This document shows positions 32,069 to 42,018 of a stretch of DNA of 64,000 nt, piece after piece. The first letter of the stretch is position 1, and each line of letters starts with the position of its first letter. The stretch covers positions 1,302,001 through 1,366,000 of the forward strand of contig BLLK01000038.1 in NCBI GenBank assembly GCA_021927905.1, given 5' to 3'. Under the pieces are notes generated by a model, which saw only the letters and a list, made by a program, of their open reading frames with translations, ran no database searches and was not told where the DNA came from. The position numbers and the translations under genes are program-made. Origin of the DNA: Chaetoceros tenuissimus. Its lineage: Eukaryota; Bacillariophyta; Thalassiosirophyceae; Chaetocerotales; Chaetocerotaceae.

Positions 32069-33631
32069 ATGTTCTCTTCTAGAAATGTATATATATCGTC
32101 AATAGTTCTCTGTGTGGTGGTGGTTATCGCTACTCAAAAGGGCGATGCATTTGCTCCCTCGGCTTCATTCAACTTAATTTCAAGTACAACTTACAGAAAT
32201 ACAATAGAAGATACAGTGCTATATGCAAAACCAAGAAAAGGAGGGCCATCTGGAAAAGCTGGAGGAAAAGCAACAAAGAAAAATAAAAAGCGTAATTCTA
32301 CCAGTGGAAATCCAAAAAAGACTAGGAAAAATGGTGATGATAATAAAAAAGGAAATAGAAGTGAACCTGTTGCCCAGGCAACTGGAACAAAGGCACCAAA
32401 AACTCAGCAAAAGAATTTACCTCCATGGAAGGTAATGTCTAAAAAAGATGTGAAGAAAAACATTCAATCGGAACTTCAGAGACGTGAAGCTATCCGACAA
32501 GGCGAATTATCATCGTCAGTCACTTCATTAGAAGAAAAGGTGGGAGATGTAGATGCTTCCTCTTCCTTGATTACTCCTACAGATCGTCAATTATTAAAGT
32601 GGAAACGCTTTCGACCAGATCGTGATATTGATAGTATGACTTTTGAAGGAGCGTATTTGGGTATGAGATTACCTCCTTCATTAGGTGTACCTGAAATTGC
32701 ATTTTTGGGAAGAAGTAATGTTGGTAAATCGTCACTTTTGAATAGACTCAGTAAATCTGCTACAAATGCATCGAATCTTGATACTGCCACAGTTGGAAAA
32801 ACTCCAGGAGCTACTGCGAGTGTCAATCTTTATAGTTTACAAAGTAAAAAGAAAGGAAAAAATGTGTTGGCCTTTGCGGATCTTCCAGGTAAGAGAGTTA
32901 TTGATTCTAAAAGGTTCCAAGTAAAATAGATTGCTCATGCCGATCGACAAATAGGGTTTGGATATGCAAAACTTTCAAAAGGTGTAAAGGAAGACGTGGA
33001 GATGGCCGCAGAACGATATCTTGGAAAGAGAAAAGAACTTGCATTAGGTATTTTATTGGTTGACTGTAGACGAGATCCTTCGGATGATGACCGTGGAGTG
33101 TTGGCAGCTCTGTATGATATGAATCTTCCTATTTTGGTAGTTGCAACGAAAATTGACAAAATGAGTTCGAAGAATGCATTAGAAAATCAGTTGGAGAAAG
33201 TTAGGGTTGGTCTAGGATTGCCTCAAGGTCAACCGTTTTGTATTAGTAGTGTAACAGGGGAGGGAGTGAAGCAACTTTGGACAATCATCAACGATGCATG
33301 TGAAGATAAGATTGAAGAGCTTCGAGAGCAAATGGAACAGGGTGATAGGAAGTCCATGGATGATTCTGCAGAAGCATATGGAAACATACAACTTGACGAG
33401 TATGGTAATTTCATCGAGGAAGAATCTACCGATGAAGGACTAGAATGGATTCAAAGCTTTGCTTATTACGATGACAGTAAAGAATCAGTGAAACCTAAAC
33501 AGAATCTTAGTGACGAAGCAATAATTAAAATGAAGGAAAACGAAGCAAGACAAGCTGCTGAAAACGAGGCCCAAAAAGTGAGAAATTTGAAAAAGGTTGC
33601 TAGAAAGATGCAAAGGAAGGGTGAGCTGTGA
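32069..33631 (+). CDS. Plastid-targeted EngB/YihA-type GTPase (498 aa)
   Basis: EngB (YsxC/YihA) GTPases assist large ribosomal subunit assembly. Exons are 32069-32888 and 32955-33631, with a 66-nt intron whose removal rebuilds G3 '[14 protein letters not shown]'. The N-terminus is a bipartite diatom plastid signal: hydrophobic signal peptide '[17 protein letters not shown]' followed by 'DAFAPSASF', where Phe after Ala matches the ASAFAP rule. A Lys-rich linker (residues 55-130) follows. G1 is '[10 protein letters not shown]' near residue 215, the switch I Thr is in '[11 protein letters not shown]', G4 is 'VVATKIDK', and G5 is 'CISSVTGEG'. The C-terminal ~110 residues are a charged coiled coil beyond the usual EngB end. 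It most likely acts in plastid ribosome biogenesis. Confidence 0.92.
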
Positions 33632-34048
33632 ATTTGAAGTAGATACTTAAAATCAGTAGATAGACTTGCAAATTTGTATTTTAGCACGAGTGCAAAGTTT
33701 CACAGCGTTTCTGGAGTGGTGGAATACCGTACATCATTTTCTTACTAGTGTACTACAAGTATTTCATAATGAGGCAAGAGCATGAATCTTTTTTTTTCAC
33801 AAAAACTAGAACCAACAACATAACTCATTGATGCATCTAAGAATGAATGCACATTGTTAAAATGAATCTTTCTCTAATTGATGAAGTAGTTACCACTTAG
33901 TCCTTGTTTCCTATTGGATGTATCTATAAAACGTATTGTCTCTTTTGCGAGGAGAAACAACAAAAAATAGCTCTAAAGTCATTATCACAAGTCTACAATT
34001 GAAAAATAGCCATTTGATTGTAGAACTAGATAGTGCATATAAAAGAAA
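33632..34048. other. Convergent intergenic region, 0.4 kb
   Basis: The region lies between the 3' ends of the EngB and TTD14-like genes. AT-rich with a T9 run near 33788; no gene seen. Confidence 0.5.
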
Positions 34049-35548
34049 TCAATTCCCATCTCCATCTTCATTCAATGAAATGCTGTAAGCTCCATATTTC
34101 TTCTGATCTTCTCGTCCATCTGATAAACGACGTTCAATATCCAAGAAATCTGGAAGGTCTTCCATTGATCCTTTCTTCTTTAAAATCTTTCCATCTTCAC
34201 TGATACTACTTGAACTCAAATCTTCTTGAATATTCTGGATATCATCACCGTCTTCTTGCTGTTGGACATGAACAATACCCAAATCCTTGACATTCAGAGG
34301 CTCATGGTAAAGATGAACATTAAAACTCTTCATATTCCAAAGGAAACTTATTCTTCTCTGCTTGACAACATGTCTATTTTCATCTCGAGTCTTGTATGCA
34401 GCATTATATTCTCTAGGAGTAATAATTCTCTTGACTTCAATTTGCTTTCCTGATTCTGTAATATGCACAGTAGTCAATCCATATGAAGTTCCTAGTGATC
34501 GTGTTCCATCCTTGGACAAGTGTGTACGCTTTCGAATAAAACTATATTCTTCTGCATATTCTGTATTCTCAGTATCATACAGGTATACTTTCTCCACATC
34601 AAATAGCTGATAATCCAACTCCTTTGGAAAGGAAGCAATATCTGGTATCTTCCCCTGCTGTAATAGATATTTAACAGTAATTTGCTTCGAAGTACTTGGC
34701 AATCCAACTAACTCAGTAGCAATTGAGACAAGTTTATTCAACTTGCCCTCAAAATCTGTACTGTTATCAATGACAAACAATTTCGGATGACCTAACCATG
34801 CCAAACGCCCTTTCCTATCCAATTCCCTCGCTTGCTGAGGCGACTCCGTTCTTGCTTCATTATTTTCCAATGTATAATACTTTTCAGCACCTTCTGCAGC
34901 AGTCACAAGATGAAAGACAGCATTGTATCTCGATTCTCGAATATCAGCACTGGACACATTGCGTTCATTCAAAAAGTGACCCCATTCTTCCTGTTCCATA
35001 TATGCTGCTCCATCACATACACCACGATCACAAAGTAGAACTGAAGGTTTACCTTTGGCACGCAAGACTCGTTCAAATGAGTCTTCCAGTGCAATTTGCA
35101 TATCCATTACTGAATTCTGTACACAAAATGGCATACCGTCTACTGCAAAGAAGCTAGGTTGAAAGCCATTAGAGGCGAGAATTGTAAATGCTTCAGGTAC
35201 AGTAATGACTTCAAACCCACGTTCACGAAGATAAGATGATAATCTTGCAAGTGCTGTAGTTTTCCCTCCACATGGACCGCCAGTGAGTACGAATTTATGA
35301 AATGGTGCCGATTTGCTCAATAGGTTGGACTTTGCTTTGGAGATGGAAGGCTTTTTAGGCGCGAGTAGTTTTGGTAGTGTCTGTTCCTTTGACTCAGTTG
35401 ATGATGCATTGTTTGCTGTTGGTTGCTGGTTTGCTTCTTCTAGAAGAGATAGAGTTTCATCAATGGATTTCGTGCGGCATTTTCGAGATTGGCGGAGAGA
35501 AATTAGCTGAGCCAAAGATGCATCTTCTTCCTCTTGTGTTTGAGACAT
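34049..35548 (-). CDS. TTD14-like ATPase/GTPase with CYTH-type domain (499 aa)
   Basis: The ATG is at 35548. Residues about 88-270 are an AAA_28-type P-loop NTPase: Walker A 'LTGGPCGGKTTALARLSSYL', 'RGFEVITVPEAFTILASNG', 'SVLLCDRGVCDGAAYM' and 'HLVTAAEGAEKYYTLENNEA', and 'LFVIDNST'. Residues about 285-420 look like a CYTH/triphosphate-tunnel fold: 'KQITVKYLLQ', 'EKVYLYDTENTEYAEEYSFI', 'RKRTHLSKDGTRSLG', then 'RIITPREYNAAY'. That two-domain order is the architecture of TRPL-translocation defect 14 (Ttd14), a membrane-trafficking regulator in Drosophila, and of many protist homologues. The role in diatoms is unknown. The last 70 residues are Ser/Glu-rich and disordered. Intronless. Confidence 0.85.
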   Translation of the reverse strand: MSQTQEEEDASLAQLISLRQSRKCRTKSIDETLSLLEEANQQPTANNASSTESKEQTLPKLLAPKKPSISKAKSNLLSKSAPFHKFVLTGGPCGGKTTALARLSSYLRERGFEVITVPEAFTILASNGFQPSFFAVDGMPFCVQNSVMDMQIALEDSFERVLRAKGKPSVLLCDRGVCDGAAYMEQEEWGHFLNERNVSSADIRESRYNAVFHLVTAAEGAEKYYTLENNEARTESPQQARELDRKGRLAWLGHPKLFVIDNSTDFEGKLNKLVSIATELVGLPSTSKQITVKYLLQQGKIPDIASFPKELDYQLFDVEKVYLYDTENTEYAEEYSFIRKRTHLSKDGTRSLGTSYGLTTVHITESGKQIEVKRIITPREYNAAYKTRDENRHVVKQRRISFLWNMKSFNVHLYHEPLNVKDLGIVHVQQQEDGDDIQNIQEDLSSSSISEDGKILKKKGSMEDLPDFLDIERRLSDGREDQKKYGAYSISLNEDGDGN

Positions 35549-35834
35549 TTTCGATCTTTTATACTTTTAGCGTAGAAGACTATGTGTAAAATAGGGACTT
35601 GCAATGCTTTCAATGAGATGAGCTTGGCAATCAATAATGAAGGTATGAATGAGATGGAAATGCAAATGTTATTGGCTATTTGCACACATGTTCATGTTGA
35701 AGAGGAAAAGGGAAAGGAGGGATGACGTTCTTTTTCGCTTTTTGAGAAAGCTAGGCCACTAGCTAGAGTGATTGACTGTCATTGGATTTTTCTTTCAATG
35801 TCGTAGCAACAGAAAGAGCAATCTGTATATCAAT

Positions 35835-35842
35835 CCTACGTG
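35835..35842. repeat. Left target-site duplication CCTACGTG
   Basis: Identical to 36860-36867, directly flanking the left TIR. Confidence 0.9.
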
Positions 35843-35910
35843 GAGGTGGTCTGGCGTGAGGGGGTCCGATGTGAGAGGGTTCGTGAGAGGGTGAGTTGGA
35901 CGCATAACCT
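35843..35910 (+). repeat. Left terminal inverted repeat (68 bp)
   Basis: Exact inverse of 36792-36859. GC-rich compared with the element interior and contains the repeated word GTGAGAGGG. Confidence 0.93.
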
Positions 35911-36791
35911 AAGTCTCTTTCCTGTGTTGAAATCTCATTAAAATCTTCCATTTGAATCAATCCCAGAAAACAGTGATAGAGAAAAAAAAAACAAAAACAT
36001 AGAAGGTGGTGGAGACTCCATGATAACGTATGGAAAAAGTCGATGTTGGTAACCGGTTTCGCCTCTCGCATGCTTTTTTTTAATGTCTAAAAAAACATAT
36101 TACATAGATTTTAGAAAAGCAATTGAGTATTATTATTATTGTACATCAAATTAGAAATAATTTTGAAACATATTGGATGTTTTATATTTTTAAATTAGGA
36201 TGCTTCCATTTTGAATTATACTCAGAATAGTCCCTTTTGCTTCCCATTTAAGGATTTGATTGGAGGTGCTTTGTTACAGCGTTAATAGTCACCATTTTGC
36301 AAACCGAATGTGAAAAGTGAAACAACAACATATGTCAGTTGTCAGTTTGGGCTGAAAACATACAAAAAATCCTTAGAAAAAGGCTTCCAGACCATGTTTC
36401 AACCGCTTGCTTCACCATCTCATATTTTCTAAAGCCAAATTGTATTTAGATCCTGCAACCTCCATGCAATAGAATAACTGTGCGATCACCCAAATGAACG
36501 GTAGTTGTGTAGATGAACAAGATCTTGGCGATCAAATAAACTAAGCCAACCCTACCAGTACATCTCACTTCATTCTGATGCGAAAATCAACCTGCAGAAA
36601 TTATTTTAGAAATGAGTTGAGTACATTGTAGTGAAAACAAATAGACAAACTTACCATGGTATGAGACGACGAAGACGGTTTTATGTGAGAGTGGTGGATG
36701 CTTTCAACAAACGAGAACAAGAGCAGCAACGCACCAACGGCCAAATTCAAAAAGACGGGAATAACTCATCCAACTTGTTGTTAGAATGCTC

Positions 36792-36859
36792 AGGTTATGC
36801 GTCCAACTCACCCTCTCACGAACCCTCTCACATCGGACCCCCTCACGCCAGACCACCTC
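36792..36859 (-). repeat. Right terminal inverted repeat (68 bp)
   Basis: Exact inverse of 35843-35910. It ends at the right TSD. Confidence 0.93.
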
Positions 36860-36867
36860 CCTACGTG
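36860..36867. repeat. Right target-site duplication CCTACGTG
   Basis: Identical to 35835-35842, directly flanking the right TIR. Confidence 0.9.
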
Positions 36868-37260
36868 AGGAAAATTTATTTAAAGAAATTCTTAGAGTCA
36901 GCTACCATGATTGATCCAATAATATCGCTGTAAGGAAATTCAAATACAAATATCTGAGTAAAAAGAGAAAATGCAGAATCCACTTACAAATATAACTTCA
37001 AATATTGAACATACCATGACTGTATCATCCTTTCATGTTAATTGTTATTGTAGTCAACTTTCCTACTCTGAAAAATGATAGTACAGTAGTCTGAACTAGT
37101 ATCATAGTCGAAAACAATGAATATTCGAACAGCAGTTTTAGTTTATTTATTCTACACATTACTCTCTTTATTCTATTTCGTTCTTGTTGTTATTTTGTTC
37201 CATATTCCTTTTTCTAACTCTCAGATGATTATTCTCATACCTCATTTTGAAGCAATGTGT
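36868..37260. other. Intergenic, 0.39 kb
   Basis: AT-rich 3' flank of the VWD gene; hydrophobic short frames only, no support for a gene. Confidence 0.5.
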
Positions 37261-39117
37261 TTATACTTGTACTTTGCACATGCATTTGCTCTTTGGAGAC
37301 TTGGTCGCCTTTGGAGTTTTACTTGCCTTCGGCATCTTCTCTTCGTCACCTTTCTCTCCCTTTTTCAAGCGTCTATCACCTTTTGGAGCCTTTGTCATCT
37401 TTTCTGATGCTGACTCGTCCTTCATTTCTTTCATTGGTTTGGCAGAGGAACAAAGTCCAGGTACACAGACTGTACCAACCTCATCTACACAGTCAGGAAC
37501 ACAAACTCCACCAAGACATGTGCAAGTGTCATCATCGGCCATACACATTTCGCTTCCAACCGGACGAAAGTTTGCAAGAGTCTCTTGAACAATGATAGGG
37601 TCCACATAAGTCGGCTGACAAGCCCAGGTCTTGTCAACTTCTTCTTTAGATTCAAGTTCCCCATAACAATCAAAGATTTCAACAGATTCAAGTGCAAACT
37701 GATCTGAGCAAGGTGTCTCTTTGATACTCAAAGCAAGATCGGTAAAGCACATGTCTTTAAGTGGAGTTGTAAAACAGGATTCTTTACAGTCAGGATCGAC
37801 GTCTTTATCTTCGAGTCTTCTGGTAGGTACGGTAGCACAATCAGTATCACCTGCTACACAATCGGATTCAGGAACACAGGTATCCGATGGGTTTGGCAAA
37901 TAATTCGCTTCAATAGGAACCTCCCAATCTTCAGCAAGCTCGAAGGATCTTGCTTTAACATCAGCATATCCACCTGACAAGTCGAACGCAGTACCATTCT
38001 GGAAGTTCACTCCTCCATTGTCCCATGATCCAAGCATTCCCTCACTGCCTCCAAAGATGTAACCGATTCCATACACTTGAATAGAAATTCCATAGGTGTT
38101 TAAGTAGATCCTGATTTATGAATCTCCTGCAGGAGTAGGGAAAGTAATTTGTACATAATTGGAAATTTGGGTAACGGTTGCTCCAAGGGAAGCTGTAGTG
38201 ATATCATTGGTCACAATAGTAGTTCCATCTACAGTCAACAATTCACCTGATGCCTTCATCTTCAAGGCAACTTTGGTGATGGTGGAGTAATAAACGCGTC
38301 CTCTGGTTTTCATTTGTAGCTGCAAGTTGGAATTATCAATCGCAATCTGGTCGCAGGATCCTTGGAAGTCATAATAAGAGACAGTTCCAGACCAGACGCT
38401 GTAATGCGGATCTTTGGAGAGAAGAAGAAGACAGCATCAAATAAATGTAAGAGACCGAAAGCATGAATCTATTGATATCCACTGAAAAAGAAATGTATAC
38501 ATACCTGGGTTACAACTTGCAGAATGAGTCATATCGCAATCAATGATACCACAGTCAGTTGTAGGGGCTGCGGAAATACTTGGAGCTGAGCTAATGGATG
38601 GTGTCATTGTAGGTCTTGGACTAATAGTTGGTATATCTTTGCAATCAAAGAAATCATCCCAGTCGAATCCATCAGCTTTCAAGAATCTTTTACCTAGAGC
38701 CATTTTCGCCACGGGAGCTCTGCTTGATTTAGGTTCTACTTTTTCCTGTGGTTGCAAAGGTGTCTTTTGCTCATTATTACAATTTGGAGAACAATGCTTT
38801 ACACATTCTTCTAACAAAGCGGCTCCACTGGTAATTTCGTCACCAGCACATTTTTTACATGATTCATCAACATTAAGTGGAAAACCAGCACAATCATCAG
38901 CACATGCACAATAAAGATCTGCACACTTTTCCTTGCAACCATCGTGAATGCATTTGCCGACAGGGCCATCGTCGTCCTGTAGTTTCCTCACATTCTTCTT
39001 CTGCTTGTTGGTCTCACCGTCAGATGAAACTTGGAACTCAACCATCTTTGCATGAGATGAAGAGATGGTTGTTCCAAAGGAAGCGAGGAATAGTAGAGCT
39101 GCTGTTGGTACTTTCAT
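37261..39117 (-). pseudogene. Secreted von Willebrand D-domain protein interrupted by in-frame TAA (586 codons)
   Basis: Exons are 39117-38505 and 38411-37261, with a 93-nt intron. Residues 1-23 are a signal peptide ('MKVPTAALLFLASF...SSHA'). A Cys-rich segment follows ('CKEKCADLYCACADDCAGFP'), then a Pro/Ser/Thr linker, and a von Willebrand type D domain whose hallmark 'GDPHYSVWSGTVSYYDFQGS' is rebuilt at the splice junction. It continues 'KTRGRVYYSTITKVALKM' and 'ISNYVQITFPTPAGDS'. Codon 303 is TAA (38116-38118). The same frame then resumes the domain ('IRIYLNTYGISIQVYGIGYI', 'EGMLGSWDNGGVNF') and runs to a TAA at 37261. The tail is Lys-rich with 'RRL' and KxxK-like spacing, ending in Cys. 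VWD proteins are common in diatoms, and a cell-surface or adhesive role is inferred. It is a pseudogene, a sequencing error or readthrough; I cannot tell which. Confidence 0.75.
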
Positions 39118-39653
39118 GATGGAAAACAATAGATCTTTCAAAGAAATGCAATGAGATGTATTATATTGTTTGAATTCAGTTCCTATGACCAAAGACTGAA
39201 ATGAAATAGGCTAGTAGGAGCAGTGCCTTTTCATAAACAAAAACGGTTGAGACTCCTGCTCGGGGAGAAGAAGTTCAGAAAGCTAACGGTAAACAAAAGG
39301 ATTTCAAATGTTATGCTGTACAGGTCACAAGCAAGAGTCATTGACATACACCATAAGTAAAGAAGAACAACTTGGCATGACTTATTGGATTTTCATGCAA
39401 AGTACGACCTGTTCTAGGCAAGACTGGAAACAGATGTCACAGACTAAATAGGTGGTATAAAAGGCCTATTCAGACAAACTAAAGAAGCTCTCCATTATTT
39501 GTGCACTTACTATACTATTATCCAATCACCAATCAACAATCAACGCGTCTATCCATCATCACTCTCTATTCGTAATGTACTACCTCCTCTTCTTACTACC
39601 AACATCTCTTCCATCATAGTACCTCACTAATAATACCCATCATCTATCAACTA
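39118..39653. other. Divergent promoter region, VWD gene / HORMA gene
   Basis: 536 bp without a supported gene. It includes 'TATAAAAGG' at about 39455-39463, some 190 bp upstream of the HORMA start, a plausible TATA box. Confidence 0.45.
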
Positions 39654-41431
39654 ATGAAGGCTGCATCTACAAAGACTAGAGTGAGGCAGAGCGTCACTCA
39701 AGAACAAGCAACTGCTCAAGCCATTGGATTCCTACACAACACCATCCAACATGGTCTGGCAACCATTTGTCATTCACGAAATATCTTTCCCGAATCTTAC
39801 TTTCATAATGCAGCCACTTCTCAAAATGAAACAGACTTTGCAATATTTAGAAATGATGTCGATTCTTTGAAAAGTTGCAATGATGGCAATCAAGGATCAA
39901 GTCAAGACTCGATTGAAAAATTGCATCCAACAGAGAATCCAGATTTACCTTTGCTTTCACCATTGACACAATTTGATTTCACTCAGACACAGGCGTGCAG
40001 TACTAATGAACATGATAATACACAAGATACTTCCATCCATCATGAATTGACGGAACGACAGCATGCAGTCATGAAGGCGGAATTGAAATTACTACGTCAT
40101 TGGCTTGATGGCCTTTATGATGTCTTGAAACAGGATGAAAGTCGATCCAATCTCGAACGAATTATTTTTGCCATTCATCATTTGCCATTAGATGAAGGAG
40201 AAAGTGAATCATGTGAATCTTATTCTGTAAGTTGATTGTATGTACATTATGAAGCGCATATGATACTTTGCTCAGTCATTGTCATTAGTTTGATGTTACA
40301 GCCATGCAATCCTCAACGCAACAAGGATCCTTTTCGAAACGAGATATGGAACTGCAATTTCAAAAACTATTTTGTAATTTACAATCCTACATGTCCATCT
40401 CTTCGAATGGCAATGAATCTATTACTGGACAAAAAGTAGATCATTTTCAGAGATATTTGACATTCCGTCTTGAATTCAAACAGGGGACTGTGCTTCCTCA
40501 CCATTTAGATCCAAATGAATCCATCAATCGTCAATGCTGTACTTTGTTTCAAGATTGTCAATCGACAGTGAAAGCTCAAATGAAGGGATTGGAACAGACT
40601 ACACTTGGAAATGTATCTACTCGTTCTTGTCTTGGGATTGGATTGGAAGTGAATGCTTTTACCAAAGTAGATGAGCATTTGACAGAGACACAATCTGGTT
40701 TTGCACATACTATACAAGGAGATGCGAGTATTGAAAGGAAACGGAGATATTCTGAAAGTAGTAGTCCATCGAGTTCTAGTTGCAAAAGATCAAAGTCCTC
40801 CTCGATACATTCGCAGCATAGTTCTCAGTCACATTCTTCCGCCGCTTCCAACGAGGAGACACTTGAGCAAAAAAGTATCTTGTCAAAGAATTCTCAGATT
40901 GAAATAGAATCAGTACAACATACACAGGATCCTACCATTGCATCTAGTGAAAATATTATTCCAAATGGGAGTCTAGGATATGCTTTGCCTTTGCCTCCTC
41001 CGAATGTTCAAAATGACGATGAATACAAAGCCAATGTCAAACTCGTACCGTGCAAAGTATTAGATCACAGAATGAAAAACAGTAATCTTCAATACAAGGT
41101 ACTTTTTACAGATCATAGTTTGCTAAAGAGGAAGCAATGGATCACAGACACAAAAGTATTTCCAAGAGAAATTATTGTTGAGAGTATCATTGCTGAGGTT
41201 GAAACTGTTGATTCCAACATGTTTTCAAGCTTGGATCAGGTTATTGACTACGTATTAGACAAGTTACCTGCGATATCCCCTGCGACAATCAAGAAAGTAG
41301 TGGAAGATAATTTTGAGTTTCAAGAGGAGGAAAAAGTGTTGATGGAAGATAATGCATTGCGCAGAAATGAATCCGAGACTGGGGCCTTTTTCTATTTTTA
41401 TGCCATGAATCCTATTACTGTAGTACTTTAG
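39654..41431 (+). CDS. HORMA-domain meiotic axis protein, HOP1/HORMAD-like (571 aa)
   Basis: HORMA proteins of the Hop1/HORMAD/ASY1 class organise meiotic chromosome axes and bias repair to the homologue. Exons are 39654-40226 and 40289-41431 (62-nt intron, GTAAGT donor). Splicing joins '...CESYS' to 'FDVTAM', the expected 'ESY.F' strand of the HORMA fold. The domain spans about residues 15-260: 'EQATAQAIGFLHNTIQHGLA', 'RNIFPESYF', 'LKLLRHWLDGLYDVLKQ', then 'LEFKQGTVLPHHLDP'. An insertion of acidic, Gln/Ser-rich sequence (residues 60-135) is longer than usual. The C-terminal half is Ser-rich and basic (KRSKSSS), then a possible small beta domain ('CKVLDHRMKNSNLQYKVLFT'). Orthology to Hop1 rather than Mad2/Rev7 is supported by length and long tail. 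Confidence 0.82.
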
Positions 41432-42018
41432 ATGTCAGAATATAATATATAAAATACATGTGTAAAATTTATAAATATTAATAATGTTGGACTTCATCTA
41501 TTTATTATAAATGTATGTAGCAATAGACCGAAAGTAATTGAGGAGATAATAGAGAAAGCTCACTCGAGATTTGGTAGATAAGGATTCACGCAACATTCCA
41601 TTTTGGCACTGACCCAATCATTTAATAACATAATGAAACCATGTACGTTTACTCTATTGTTCCATATTTTTCAAAGAAGTATAGATCTTTCTCTCCCTCC
41701 CTCTCTTTGGGTCTACATTCGGATACTCGTTCAAATAGCGGGGTAAAGTGAGATCAATGTCTTTTCCATATTTATGGAAGCTACAATTCTTTCTCCTTAA
41801 TTATGCTACAGATGAGTTTTTTTCTTGAGTTTAAACGGAAGAAGAACCTCTATGTTGCGAATACCACGTAGGACTTATTGCTCTTCTCATTTTATTGAAT
41901 TCACCCCAAGTCCCTTTTATCACTTTCATGTTTTAGGAAGTAGGATCACTTGCAACTCAACTCAGAATACAGAAATATCACTATTTTTATGTTCTTTTTT
42001 ACATTTAATGCAACTAAT
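41432..42018. other. Convergent intergenic region, 0.59 kb
   Basis: The region lies between the 3' ends of the HORMA gene and the giant Rav1/DMXL gene. AT-rich with a CTCTCTCC pyrimidine run near 41690-41706. A 65-codon plus frame at 41825 has no support. Confidence 0.5.

Larger units (their letters stand above)
35843..36859. mobile_element. Non-autonomous DNA transposon, 68-bp identical TIRs, 8-bp TSD
   Basis: The 68 bp at 35843-35910 (starting GAGGTGGTCTGG) are the exact reverse complement of 36792-36859; I compared them base by base and found no mismatch. The match stops one base further inward. Both outer ends abut CCTACGTG (35835-35842 and 36860-36867), an 8-bp direct repeat that fits a target-site duplication. 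The element is 1017 bp. Its inside is AT-rich and lacks a transposase. Two short frames, one on each strand, are made partly from the TIR itself and so share a Pro/His/Ser-rich peptide. An 8-bp TSD suggests hAT or P-like transposition. Identical arms imply recent insertion. Confidence 0.93.

Noticed and set aside
35763-36933. Two small ORFs (minus 35763-36071 and plus 36631-36933) sharing a SPSHEPSHIGPPHARPPP peptide
   Set aside because: The shared peptide is encoded by the two copies of the transposon TIR. Similarity is a by-product of the inverted repeat, not of two homologous genes.
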